This document shows, piece after piece, positions 11,601 through 23,727 of a DNA stretch of 64,000 nt. How positions within the stretch are numbered: the first letter of the stretch is position 1; each line of letters starts with the position of its first letter. The stretch lies in NCBI RefSeq assembly GCF_001039355.2, contig NW_019774602.1:327466-391465 (forward strand). Direction: 5' to 3'. This stretch comes from Lingula anatina. Taxonomy: Eukaryota; Brachiopoda; Lingulata; Lingulida; Lingulidae. The position numbers and the translations under genes were made by a program. The notes beneath the pieces were generated by a model. That model had not been told where the DNA came from and did no database searches. It saw only the letters and a program-made list of their open reading frames with translations.

Positions 11601-14600
11601 CTATGGAGGAGTAGACTGAACATGGACTATCAGCAGAAAGCCGTGGGGTTTTTGTGATAAAACGTTTACTGAATAACCTGCCCGGACTTAACTGAGGTAA
11701 GCGAAAAAGGAAATAATTTTCCAAAACTCAAGTCGTACTGATTCACTGACAAAGTCATTGTCAAATTGTTAGATGTGAGAAAGGTGGAGGTTTTAAGAAA
11801 AACGCATTCTTTTCATTTATTGGCATTATAATCTGAGTCTCAGACGGATCAGTTACCGTAAGATAAACAGATTGGCAGGTAACAGATAAAGTTTAAAACG
11901 AGCCATATCGGATTGCTTGCCTTACAATTATGTTGCGAATGACTTTTCGTAGCGGCAAAGAAAGAGCAGCATTCTGTTGCTACGTTTTCCCAAAGTCTCA
12001 ATGCACAGTTCGTGATGATTTGAGACAAGCTAGACGGAAACACCAAAACTCCTTCATTTGTGTCTGAGACATAATTCAATAGACACCGACCAGTGAAACT
12101 ATACCAAGCTATTTCATCATTTACAAACCTTTATCTAGCAATTAAACAGTAGAGAAATCTAAACAAATCGATTAGACTTAATTCCAGGACTTAACTTCGC
12201 TGTCACTAATGGGACAAGATCGATACCCCCAACTGCGACGTGAAAAACCGAAGAAAACTTCAAGTAAAACGTTGCAGCGTCATCGGCACATTTTTTGTTA
12301 AATAGCCGGGGATGTGGTTTGGCCTTAGAACTGTCCACCAACCCCTCGATTTGCCCGTGCGGCCACGGCGTGCAGGAACTGCCCGGCAAGTCAAATCGCA
12401 CTAGACACCCCTCCATTATTTTAAAATACAGTATTCANTTCAAGTAAAACGTTGCAGCGTCATCGGCACATTTTTTGTTAAATAGCCGGGGATGTGGTTT
12501 GGCCTTAGAACTGTCCACCAACCCCTCGATTTGCCCGTGCGGCCACGGCGTGCAGGAACTGCCCGGCAAGTCAAATCGCACTAGACACCCCTCCATTATT
12601 TTAAAATACAGTATTCACAATTGTCTCAACACACGAGTAGCCCTACTTCATGTAGCACCAGCTAATTATGTTAAATTAAATCGATGAAGCTATCTTAAGT
12701 TACGGCAGCTAGGAAAATAAAAAAGCTGGTTTGTGTTCATTTGATCAAGGTTCACGAACAAGTTAGAATCTTGCATAAAAAAGTACTCAATTGTACTTAA
12801 ACATCAAATGCGTGTATCTTATTTTTTAGTATTTAAAAATAACTTTTTGACTGTCGAGCAAGAGGTTTTGCGATGCCTTCGTGTTCCACGTTGTCTAAAT
12901 ATGGTTCTGGAAACATGTATCTACCATTGCATCGTTTCATGGATGTGACAAGTTAGTATTTTTTGTTTTCCTGCTACAAAAAGCTAACAAGGTTAATCTC
13001 ATCTGGTTAAACAAAATGTGTATCATCTGAAGATTCCCACGAAGATCGCCTGATTATCAAAAATAAAGAGATCTTTCTTAGCCATTTTAAAGAACGTGTT
13101 TTAAACGAACGTGAAAGCCCTGAAATGTACTTACGCAAGGAAGATATTTTCTACGCAAATAAAGCATAGCAGGGTGGGAAAAGAATAACTATTTATATTT
13201 AAATGGGAGGGAAAAGCTTTGGGATGACCTTATTAACATGTAGAATGTAGCTATCTAGAGTGTGTATGTGAGTGCGTACGCGCGCGTGTGGGTGTGCTTG
13301 CTTGTTCACTACTGTGTCCAGCTATATATATTATATTTATTTGACCATTTAAATTAACAAATCTGCTTTCGTGATATGTTGTAGGCACTTTTCTTCAGGA
13401 AAAGCTACACGTATCTACCTGGCGCGATCATTCTCCAAGCACGGTCACTTCGAGGGCAAAGAAGAGGCTACCACTACCCCTCATTCGCCATCCATCAGTT
13501 CAAGCGCTTGTCGCACAAAAAACCACAAACATGGCTGAGGAACTGAGTCAGGTGCAAAATTACACCTGTGGATGACACTTGTTCATTAATTTGAGTCATC
13601 GTGGGCTTAATTCGGAGACATTTGAGTTCAGCTTGACTTGTTATTTTTTGTTGAAACGTGCTAAATTAATGATTGGATTAATAGAAAAGACAGAGTTGCT
13701 TTGGTTCCGTTCTAAACATGACAGGACCGTTACCACAAACGTTCGAGATTTGAGAAATAAACACCAGGTTTGCGGAATTACAAAATGAGAAATATTATCC
13801 CGCAAAGATTAATTTTATTTCCTTTTATGCTCTAAGTGAAAGATGCACAGTTACTGGTGTTTTACGAAAACAACCACAAAGAAGAAATACACTTGGTGGT
13901 GGCATCTTGCGTTTAAATAGTATATTGCCATAGCATTGTCTTTCTATCCTGTGATGTGGAAACTCGGTAGAAGAGAGATATTGGGAGTTCATAAAATATA
14001 TGATTGATGGGGACTTTTCTGTGGAACCTAAGTATACAAACCTACCACAAACTTCAACCTGCGTTTATCAAGTAATCGATTTATAGGTAAACAGAAACAA
14101 AAACTGGGGGTTGGACAGTGTGGAAGTGATTGATTCTCCCCCCCCCCCCTCTGAAGTCGACGCCAGGGATGTTTAACATAGGATTATGTGTAGCAGGAGA
14201 CAGTCAAAAACTTCTTTGACGGAGGGCAAATGGGCAATAACAAACACCTCACTTTGAGAGGTACACTGACGATGAAGTCTGGGTAGACTTTGCTGTCAGT
14301 CGGGTTGACATGGACGACGGAGGTGTTCTACAATATTGGGGCATACTGCTCTGCGCTGATCGGGGCGACGACAGGATTAACTTCATTTATCTACATATTA
14401 AGGGAAATATTTGATAAACAAAATGTCGAAAATACTTCAATAAACCCCATAACCCCTAAAAGTGATACTGTTGTAGATCGAAACCAATCTTCAACCGGTT
14501 TTTCGATAGAAAATCCTTTTTGATAATCAAAATTGGCAGGCATTACCTCTATTTAAACACCGATGCAGTCATAAACCATGTCCAGGTTGTTGAGAAACGA

Positions 14601-17600
14601 GCTTTCGATAACGCAATAACATTTTTCATTAACTTTCTTTATAGCACCTTTTAAACATAAAACACCAACATTATTTGAGGCGTCTAAATATTTACTTGCT
14701 TGTAGTTTTTAAGATCAGTTAACAGGGGAAGGCAGTTTAAACCAGTCATCAGTCTCAGCAAGCTTAATTCAACTTCATAAAACAGCAATAACGTTGTGCT
14801 TTATCAACTCTACATTGTACAACGTCAAGTGCACCGATAATTCAACTACTCCAGTTTGGTGCATTAATTTCAAAGAATTGTCTCGGATCTAGATTAGCGT
14901 CTTATATACAAGGCTATAAAACAGGCCCGTCAAAAATCAAAGGACTTTGGCAAAAACTACGTTCAGTCAAAGGAAATGTGTTTCATCCGATTCCCTAAAT
15001 CAAAACGTTGGTAATTCGTTGACAAATATTGCGCTATATAGTTTCCAGAGTTTCTCACAGCCCTAATTTACTGGAGCAAAACATGCGCAGCAGACAATAT
15101 TGGAAAGCTTCCGCGATTGTCCGTACGCATTTAGCATCCCTTTGATCAAACAACTATACAAGTAACATTGCTATAAATGCTTGTTTTTTTACGTCACGAG
15201 TTTTGCAGTTTTTGGATGCCCTTTTCTCAGAACGTATTACAAGTGCAGTGTGATTTTTTTCCTTTTGTTTTTGGGGCGTTTTTGTTTTCTAAAATTAATT
15301 CCGTCAACGACTGTGTATTGTTTGCCTTTGTCCAGAACTACTTAACCCCTCACCCACAAATGTGTAGTATCAAAGAGAGCTCTCCTAGCACTACTTTTCG
15401 AAACCACACACCGACATATGAAAGGCCGTGAACATGAACAGAGATATGCTTCCTTTCTGTAAACGATTACCATTAAAGAGAAATAATACAGCAAAGAACA
15501 TTACGAGGTGTTACAAAATTATTTATGAATTAAGTATTAATTTGATTCTCGCAGGTTATATTTTATCATGTTGTATCGATTTTTACAGATGTTCGATGAA
15601 TATAAGTATCTTAAAACATGTGAAAATTCCCATTGAAACTCGTGAAGTAACTGAATATCCAATCAGCAATAAGAATGCATACTTAACATCATATATGGGT
15701 TTTCTTCAGCATCGATTTTCATCACACCCTTAAAACGCATAGTGGATCGCACTTAATTTAAAATTGCATGCGGCATTCAGCTTGCTTGGCCTCATTAAAA
15801 CGCAAAGTTCCTCGAAAGTATCTCATGGTTTCAGCAGCAAATGTTGCTTTAATCTTATTTTTTTTTAAAGCAAGACCTAGTCATATGTTTTCCTTTGATA
15901 TGACAACTAGTGGATAAAAGCCACGAAAAAGGTCGACCGTTCGGTGTAGTTGAGAATGTTGCCGCTGTAGCATTCAATCTGTTAATGTGAATTAAAGACC
16001 ATAGTCAAACGTCGTCTTCGTTCAGTGTTTCAGCCCGTCTGTCATTTTCGTGTTTGTGTTTTATGCTACAAACATCCCTCCGGTTTTTTTTTATCTCCAA
16101 GACCTATTAATTCCGGGCAAGTTCCCTAGAAACGTGTTAAGACTATTTATATTTAAAAGCACAAGAGGTTGGCTTTCATTTATTAAAAACTGGTTACCTT
16201 TTAAAATGGTTTATGAAAAGTTGGAGTATTAATAATAGTATTTGTCTTTTTTTTCATTCTGTAGTAGACAATAGAAAATTTAAAAAATGCATTGAGAAAA
16301 GCATGCAGAAATTGTCGCAAATATCATTAACCGCAAGAAAAAACTTCCACCGTTTGAGTTACAGTGAATTAAATTGATCACTCCGTTTTCTCTAGCAACA
16401 ATACACGTGATAGTTTCCGACTTTAACCGCTCAAAAGACCACTAATATCTTAGTCACCTGTTGTTTTTAAGGTTAGAACAGAAGCTTTCTAATATATTTC
16501 AGCAGCAGTATATGAACGCGTGGCCTGCTGGTTGGGAACTTACTCAGCCTGGTTATCGCCCAGGAGTTTGATACAAGCTCCTATCAATGTACATTCTCTT
16601 ATGTGTGAGGTGCCTTCAAAGGAGACAAACAACATAAAAAGAAACGATATCTAGCCATGATTGGCGGCATTTTCGGGATTTCTTTTTTCTCTTTCCAACT
16701 CCTATCACTGAGAAAGGTCAGCCGTGTATAGAATGACTGTGTGATTTCTAGTGAAACATCACCAAAGTGGATTTTCTATTTTGCGCTTTGCTAGTCAAGA
16801 TCTACTCACTTATATATATATCTTGTTGCGTCAGAACCGCCTTGTAAAAAAAATCAACTATAAAAAAATGAAAATAAATAAGGTCAATGTAGGCGTTTGG
16901 ACTTATGAAAAGGCTAAATACCAAAACCCATAGAAAAAAGATGAATTAAAACTAGACCAAAACATGCGTTTCTCCGAATGATTTACACATGTACAAAAAG
17001 GAAGTTAGCAGATACGTACTTGTTTTGTGTCTATCTTTTCTATGTGGGAAGTTAGCCGTGTTGTTTAAGTGACTTGGTCACTTGAAAGTTATTGCCCAGG
17101 AAGTAACTAAACGGGGAAACGGTTGGTAAGGTCGATTATCTTCAGGGGTCAAATGATGCCAAAGTAGTGATTCGCGTTTTGTTAAACTTTAATGACATTT
17201 TAGCAGGGCAATATTTTGTATGATAGTTATTTAAGTCACTGCATAACGAACACAAGGGTTGGGTACATTAAGTGACTAATGTCGTAAAGGGATATTGAAA
17301 TCAACAACTGTCCAGCTTAATCAATGAATCGCGGCAAAGTAACCAGCGTGTCTTGCGTTTGGATTCTTTTTTTTTTTTTAATCACTTTAAAATCTGTTGA
17401 AAGATAGGGGTGTAAAGTGTAGGGAGGAAACAAACAAAAAATCCCTTACCGTATAAGATCCAGTTCTAAGGTCGACCCATAAGTTCGAGTAACAATTAGG
17501 AACATCAAGCTCTTAACGTTAATCAAAGGGGAATGCACCGGTGCAAAAGGTCCAAAGATGTAAATGACATAAATATCCATATAATTTGAGGTCCATCCCA

Positions 17601-20179
17601 AATCAGAGCCGAATTAGGCCAAAAACTGTTTCGGCTTGTTTGTTAAACAGTGCTTGATAAATCGTCTTACTGCACTGAGGATCCTCTCTGTTTATTGCTA
17701 CACCAGTTCTTGCTGAAGATAAATTGCTCATAGTATTGCACGTTGGGCGATTCGGTAGATAAATCTTAAATGTAATTACTTCTCTACTCGCACCCACGAG
17801 CAATGAGCATAATTCAAATGTTTCGACTGAGTAACAGCGTGTAATTTGCAGCAATTTTAACTGTACTTTTTCAGTTGAATAAGATGCAGCTCGCCTTGCT
17901 GTAGTGAATGCTTTAAATTTTGAACAGATCGCGTCGTTTCGAAACAGTTCTTTAAGACCTGATACAAAAAAAGAGACTGAGAGTATGAAACAAGCCCAAT
18001 CGTCAAAGAGATCCTTGTAGTATTTTATTATTTGATTTTCCCATAAAGAGAATGATAAATACAAATAAATATCTTGTTAACATCAAAAGTTCAATTTGAA
18101 AAAAAAAAAAAAAAATACGGCGCCTTCTGGACGCAAAAATCCCAAGGACCCCTACCTTAGTCTGTGGTGTATTTGATACATCGTATTCTTAAATAACGCC
18201 TGCACTAAATTTCCCATGCCTTCACCCTTCTCATTTCCTCAATCACACCATTGTCATCCCCCTCCAGACGGGAGAATAATCCTGTATCAAAAATTTGTTC
18301 GTGTATCTCAGTTTCATCCATTTTACATAAAACAGATATAATTTTTCTTCCATCTCGCCACCCTAGTTGTTTTCTATACAAGGGCTGGACGTAACGGAGA
18401 GAAATCAAACCGACCATTTTTACAGAGAATAATACCGTTCGGTAGACAACAAAGGGCCGTGTGTATCAGACTTGAGATGAAGATTTATGGTGCCCTCTTG
18501 ATAGTATGTAGTACTGATTCTCACTCCCTCACAACTATTTTTTGTCAAAGGCTCCACTTCAGTACATAAGAGCCCAACCTAAAATCACACAGTTCTCAAG
18601 GAGACGAGGAACTCCAAAGCATTTTTATATCTTCAAAACCGTGGGTTATATAAGGACTCAGATGTGAATTTGCTAATACGAAACCGGCGTTGTTGCTAGT
18701 CGGTGTAATTTTAGATATAATAAAATATAAAAAGACAAAAACAGATTATTTTTTGTGCTGTAAGATATATTTAGTTCGAGCTCAAATTTAAATTAAAACC
18801 TCGTCGAGCAGAAGCCACTACATGGACTTAAACATGTACTTCCCGATTGACTGATGCACTGAATACACGGAAGATTCTTTATGAAGAAAAGTTTATTTAA
18901 CTAATTAGCTAATTAGTAACAGCTGGATTCCTAATGGAATTACTAGTTTGTAATCATATGGAAGAAGTTGCTGCTAGCTGGGCGTTAGGCACGTGCCCAA
19001 GACGAGAAATGTAAACTCTCAAATAGCACGCTTCCAAAGTCAAACGGTAACCCGTCACTTTGGTTGTTTAACTGGTTACGACTGCGGAGAGATTTACATG
19101 TTTTTCCGCAGCTACTGTGTGTGTGTCTTGTAACATGAGTTGTGTGGTTTGAAGTTTGGACATGGCTTTGATAGTTAGAGCTTCCACTTCAATCACTAAC
19201 CCACCTTGATACCAATGTTTTGACTTTTCTCACACAGGAACAGAGTGGTTTTATCCTAGTTCTCAAATAATGCCAAATACCAATATGTTCGACACAGACT
19301 ATATTTACCTAGCAGAGCATCACGATCTCCCTGACATGTCTGGCGCGAAAAAAAAACGCGTGGCCTAGCTCTCATTTTATTAACCATCCAATTTCGTGTC
19401 CTTACAGACAGTGCAAAATTGACACTTCAAAATTGATAAATTTAAATTAACAGAGGAATTTCTGGTATGCATAAAAAACTACCCCACCTGCAATACTTGT
19501 GTTTTTTTACCACAGACTGTCGTAAGATTATGGCAGTGTGAGGAACTCTAGGTAAGCCACTAATTTTGATGACCACCGATCCAAATTAATAGACAGGCAA
19601 TGCAAATAATTGAACTTGACACAACAATGCCCGGAGAACAGAGCTCTAGCATTTTCCTTATCTTTTGTGATAACTGAATGTTGTAAAAACGGAGATATTG
19701 AGGAAGAAAAACACAACAAACTTGGTGATTCGGTGGACTCAATATGTAAACATCTGCAAGATGCTGCATACAAACACTTACGGGAATGATATTTGAATTT
19801 TAAGCAAATCTTATGTGGGATATTCAACATAAATAAATACATCAATACGTATGGCTACCTACTCCAATTTGCGCTACTTGTCCAGGAAATCTGTCCTGAA
19901 ATTTGAACTCTGTTAATTGTGGTCAAGTGGCTGCCCTTACTGACCCAGAACGGAACAGGGTAGCGAAACCAACCGACTTAGGCGCCCTCGGGGTGTCTGA
20001 CCACTTACTTCAACGACCTTTTTGCTCAGAATGCCCTAATATAAAAATGTTCGACAGACATGCTGTGCATATTCTGTTTGATAAATCGTGAACTGAGAGT
20101 ATCGGTGAGCTTCTCTCAGGAAAATGAAAAATGAAATTATTTCATGCCATCCTTTTCTTCTATTTTCGCAGTGTGTGTT

Positions 20180-20229
<50 letters not shown>

Positions 20230-23200
20230 TAAGAGAGAGAAAGAGAGGGAAAGAGAGAGAGAGTATTTAAACAAAACTTTAACACGTCGACCCTATCATA
20301 ACTCATCGATGTAGTCCCAGCACGAACCGATATTCTGTCAGATTCGCCGTCAACATCAAGCGAAAAGTATGGTCCCCGTGTCAACTCATCAAGTCTCAAT
20401 GTCGAGGTGATAGCGAGTGATAAATAACGGGGAGTTGGGCGGAATAGCTCGACATAAGCAAACAGTGTAGGAATGAGAAAGCAATGGTTAACTCGTTTGT
20501 TCAAGATAAAGACTGGGTCCAAATCTGCCTCCTTTTTGTAATAAAGTTTACCTCAATAAATCACGGATTATCTCCCAATTATTGCCAGTCTATATAAGCT
20601 CAAAGAAATGGCGAAAAGACAGCGAATGAGGTGTTCTGAACTTAATACACAAATGACACGAACCACATGAGAGCATGTCTGCCTAATACTCGATACACAA
20701 ACAGTATACGTTCTGTTTTTCTCTGACCCCAGTACGTAATCTACGACAATTTTGTCTAATAATCCAACTATATAAACCCATTGACATTTAAAGCTTATAT
20801 ATTTAGTGCGGCGTGTTCATGATGNAGTTCGAGCTCAAATTTAAATTAAAACCTCGTCGAGCAGAAGCCACTACATGGACTTAAACATGTACTTCCCGAT
20901 TGACTGATGCACTGAATACACGGAAGATTCTTTATGAAGAAAAGTTTATTTAACTAATTAGCTAATTAGTAACAGCTGGATTCCTAATGGAATTACTAGT
21001 TTGTAATCATATGGAAGAAGTTGTTGCTAGCTGGGTGTTAGGCACGTGCCCAAGACGAGAAATGTAAACTCTCAAATAGCACGCTTCCAAAGTCAAACGG
21101 TAACCCGTCACTTTGGTTGTTTAACTGGTTACGACTGCGGAGAGATTTACATGTTTTTCCGCAGCTACTGTGTGTGTGTCTTGTAACATGAGTTGTGTGG
21201 TTTGAAGTTTGGACATGGCTTTGATAGTTAGAGCTTCCACTTCAATCACTAACCCACCTTGATACCAATGTTTTGACTTTTCTCACACAGGAACAGAGTG
21301 GTCTTATCCTAGTTCTCAAATAATGCCAAATACCAATATGTTCGACACAGACTATATTTACCTAGCAGAGCATCACGATCTCCCTGACATGTCTGGCGCG
21401 AAAAAAAAAAAAAAAAACGCGTGGCCTCTCATTTTATTAACCATCCAATTTCGTGTCCTTACAGACAGTGCAAAATTGACACTTCAAAATTGATAAATTT
21501 AAATTAACAGAGGAATTTCTGGTATGCATAAAAAACTACCCCACCTGCAATACTTTTTTTACCACAGACTGACGTAAGATTATGGCAGTGTGAGGAACTT
21601 TAGGGAAGTCACCAATTTTGATGACCACCGATCCAAATTAATAGACAGGCAATGCAAATAATTGAACTTGACACAACAATGCCCGGAGAACCGAGCTCTA
21701 GCATTTTCCTTATCTTTTGTGATAACTGAAAGTTGTAAAAATGGATATATTGAGGAAGAAAAACACAACAAACTTTTACGCGCCAGGGTGATTCGGTGGA
21801 CTCAATAAGCAAGCATCTGCAAGATGCTGCATACAAAGACTTACGGAAATGATATTTGAATTTTAAGCAAATCTTATGTGGAATATCCAACATAAATAAA
21901 TACATCAATACGTATGGCTACCTACTCCAATTTGCGCTACTTGTCCAGGAAATCTGTCCTGAAATTTGAACTCTGTTAATTGTGGTCAAGTGGCTGCCCT
22001 CACTGACCCAGAACGGAACAGGGTAGCGAAACCAACCGACTTAGGCGCCCTCAGGGTGTCTGGCCACTTACTTCAGCGACCTTCTTGCTCAGAATGCCCT
22101 AATATAAAAATGTTCGACAGACATGCTGTGCATATTCTGTTTGATAAAAAAATCGCGAACTGAAAGTATCGGTGAGCTTCTCTCAGGAAAATGAAAAATG
22201 AAATTATTTCATGCCATCCTTTTCTTCTATTGTAGCAGTGTGAGAGAGAGAGAGAGAGAGAGAACGAGAGAACGAGAGTAAGAGAGGGAGAGAGAGAGAG
22301 GGAGAGAGAGGGAAAGAGAGAGAGAGAGCATTTAAACAAAACTTCAACACGTCGACCCTATCATAACTCATCGATGTAGTCCCAGCACGAACCGATATTC
22401 TGTCAGATTCGCCGTCAACATCAAGCGAAAAGTATGGTCCCCGTGTCAACTCATCAAGTCTCAATGTCGAGGTGATAGCGAGTGATAAATAACGGGGAGT
22501 TGGGCGGAATAGCTCGACATAAGCAAACAGTGTAGGAATGAGAAAGCAATGGTTAACTCGTTTGTTCAAGATAAAGACTGGGTCCAAATCTGCCTCCTTT
22601 TTGTAATAAAGTTTACCTCAATAAATCACGGATTATCTCCCAATTATTGCCAGTCTATATAAGCTCAAAGAAATGGCGAAAAGACAGCGAATGAGGTGTT
22701 CTGAACTTAATACACAAATGACACGAACCACATGAGAGCATGTCTGCCTAATACTCGATACACAAACAGTATACGTTCTGTTTTTCTCTGACCCCAGTAC
22801 GTAATCTACGACAATTTTGTCTAATAATCCAACTATATAAACCCATTGACATTTAAAGCTTATATATTTAGTGCGGCGTGTTCATGATGTACTTTTTTTA
22901 ACACGTGTATTCTACATAAAGCCACTGAGGTTATAACGATAAGGATATTATTGCAGGAAAAACAAACTTTTTACTTGCCTTTTTTTAGAATATTCAATCG
23001 ATACTGGCCAGAGGAACAGTTCCATCGCTCATATCGGAACTGAAATTGGCACTCCAGCGCCGACAGCCTCGTGGCTTCCACAAGCGTATCGGCGACTCCT
23101 CCGTTTTTGTCCCTTTTACACATCCTTTTTTGTTTCGTGTTCAGTTTTAACATTTCGCAAATCTCCGGGTCTGTCTGCGGGCCGGCGGAATTTTTGTGGC

Positions 23201-23727
23201 GGGGTTGACCACTCCCGGACACCCGGTTAGAGACCCCTAAGTCCAGCTTGAACGTGAAGAGCGGCTCCGACGCGGCCAATCTGTGGAGAGATGACAGCAG
23301 ATACAGTAACAGTATGCAAGATGGAGTACTGATGGTGGTGTTGCGGGTGGCTGGTGGGGGGAGGAGGCGAAAGATTAACATCTGCGACGACTACTGGGGC
23401 ACAACATACGCAACAGCAGGTTATCAGGTCCGATACTTCCTTTGAAGTGGAGGTGGTGGTTGGTGGTGGTGGTAGTTGCGGTGATGATAATGGTAATGTT
23501 GTAATATGGTGCAATAAAAACAATAGTCAGTGTCCACAGAAAAATAAATTGATAGATTCTATCAATAAAAGAGTTTTTTTTTTTTTTTTTTTTGTAATGT
23601 CAGTTGGACAGGAGGAGGAGAATACACGGCACTTTACTCACCCAAAGTAGGCAATTGTCTGTGGAAAGAAGCAGAGTGCCAGCCAGAACCCGCTCAGGCC
23701 TTTAGCCAGCCATGTGCTCAGCCTCAT
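8204..23727 (-). CDS. Wnt9: Wnt9, complete four-exon gene
   Basis: Secreted, lipid-modified Wnt ligand that signals through Frizzled receptors. Exons on the minus strand: 23727-23642, 23280-22979, 10975-10704 and 8674-8204, giving 376 codons against about 360 in vertebrate WNT9. The order is a signal peptide (residues 1-26), the Wnt9-type AYFGLAASEPL junction, [16 protein letters not shown] (a Wnt9 hallmark), [46 protein letters not shown], the acylation loop [10 protein letters not shown] (probable palmitoleoylated Ser236), and the Cys-rich C-terminus with [19 protein letters not shown] and [14 protein letters not shown]. All phases agree at the joins (2, 1, 0). Intron 2 uses a GC donor. Introns 1-3 are 361 bp, about 12 kb and 2.0 kb; intron 2 is inflated by two assembly overlaps. 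It is divergent from Wnt1 and tandem with NSF. Confidence 0.97.
8675..10703 (-). other. Wnt9: Wnt9 intron 3
   Basis: 2.0-kb GT-AG intron in phase 0, AT-rich, without family-recognisable coding sequence. Short open frames on both strands inside it look like chance. Confidence 0.85.
8741..8768. repeat. (ATA)n microsatellite in Wnt9 intron 3
   Basis: Trinucleotide ATA repeat of about nine units. The rest of the intron (8675-10703) is AT-rich with no recognisable element. Confidence 0.85.
10704..10975 (-). CDS. Wnt9: Wnt9 exon 3
   Basis: 272 bp between a polypyrimidine-rich acceptor (TTTTTTCAG) and donor GTAAGAG. It encodes [20 protein letters not shown], then [26 protein letters not shown], and ends HNSNVGIK. 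It enters in phase 1 and leaves in phase 0, the same phases as Wnt1 exon 3. The longest open frame here is in a different, incorrect frame and hides this exon. Confidence 0.95.
12259..12617. repeat. 179-bp perfect direct repeat around N (12438)
   Basis: 12259-12437 and 12439-12617 appear identical and are separated only by the N. Identity without allelic differences suggests a same-haplotype contig-end overlap that was not collapsed. The repeated unit is locally GC-rich for this window. Confidence 0.9.
16520..16625 (+). repeat. Possible degenerate tRNA-derived SINE head
   Basis: The stretch has a TGGCCTGCTGG-like box and, about 50 bp on, AGTTTGATACA. These loosely resemble the A and B boxes of a tRNA promoter at suitable spacing. 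No cloverleaf or tail was established, so this is a weak call. Confidence 0.2.
18773..20824. repeat. Allelic overlap, copy A (Wnt9 intron 2)
   Basis: 2052 bp repeated at 20826-22889 with substitutions and indels, for example an extra 12-base insertion near 21776 and different GT/GA microsatellite content at 20171-20263 versus 22239-22328. The copy ends exactly at the N at 20825. Confidence 0.88.
20171..20263. repeat. (GT)n(GA)n composite microsatellite
   Basis: GT tract followed by interrupted GA tract. The allelic partner at 22239-22328 lacks the GT part and has a longer interrupted GA part, so the locus is polymorphic. Confidence 0.85.
20826..22889. repeat. Allelic overlap, copy B (Wnt9 intron 2)
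   Basis: Partner of 18773-20824. It ends 90 bp from the Wnt9 exon 2 splice donor, so exon 2 is not itself duplicated. Its final ~560 bp are almost unchanged between the copies. Confidence 0.88.
22979..23280 (-). CDS. Wnt9: Wnt9 exon 2
   Basis: 302 bp, entering after CTCTCCACAG in phase 2 and leaving in phase 1. It encodes the N-terminal Wnt domain with the KQKRMCKRD and [16 protein letters not shown] motifs and an N-glycosylation sequon (NCS). The downstream splice donor reads AAAG then GCAAGT, a GC-type donor. No GT donor in the right phase is available nearby before the stop codon ten bases on. Confidence 0.95.
23281..23641 (-). other. Wnt9: Wnt9 intron 1, with (GGT)n and poly-T tracts
   Basis: 361-bp GT-AG intron in phase 2. 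It contains a (GGT)n tract at about 23448-23473 and a run of twenty T at 23574-23593 on the plus strand. An open frame crosses into it from exon 2 and provides a misleading upstream methionine at 23381. Confidence 0.88.
23642..23727 (-). CDS. Wnt9: Wnt9 exon 1 (signal peptide)
   Basis: 86 bp starting at the ATG at 23727 and ending in phase 2 before a strong GTGAGT donor. It encodes [20 protein letters not shown] and then FPQTIAYF, a typical signal peptide (basic start, hydrophobic core). The AYFG ending joins to LAASEP in exon 2, matching the AYFGLTGSEP region of vertebrate WNT9A. This start is preferred over the in-frame ATG at 23381, whose 5' part is intron sequence. Confidence 0.9.

Larger units (their letters stand above)
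10976..22978 (-). other. Wnt9: Wnt9 intron 2 (GC-AG, long)
   Basis: Phase-1 intron of 12.0 kb as assembled, with a GC donor and AG acceptor. It contains two assembly overlaps (179 bp at 12259-12617 and about 2.05 kb at 18773-22889), so its true length is nearer 9.8 kb. No other gene is recognised. Open frames at 17603-18064 (minus, 153 codons) and 14290-14523 (plus, one hydrophobic segment) have no family resemblance. Poly-C at about 14141-14150 and a degenerate tRNA-like stretch near 16520 are the other visible landmarks. Confidence 0.8.

Noticed and set aside
14225-14523. Possible exon or small membrane protein in Wnt9 intron 2 (plus strand)
   Set aside because: One hydrophobic segment is present, but there is no family match, no clear splice sites, and an alternative overlapping frame looks equally plausible.
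17603-18064. 153-codon minus-strand open frame in Wnt9 intron 2
   Set aside because: No recognisable domain, and low-complexity AT-rich flanks. A chance frame is possible at this length in 12 kb of intron.
20160-22587. 120- and 127-codon frames ending in Ser/Leu-rich tails
   Set aside because: The tails are translated GA microsatellite and the two frames are allelic copies of the same noncoding segment.
23281-23381. Upstream methionine at 23381 as the Wnt9 start
   Set aside because: This part is intron 1. The spliced exon 1 at 23727-23642 gives a proper signal peptide and the conserved AYFGL junction.
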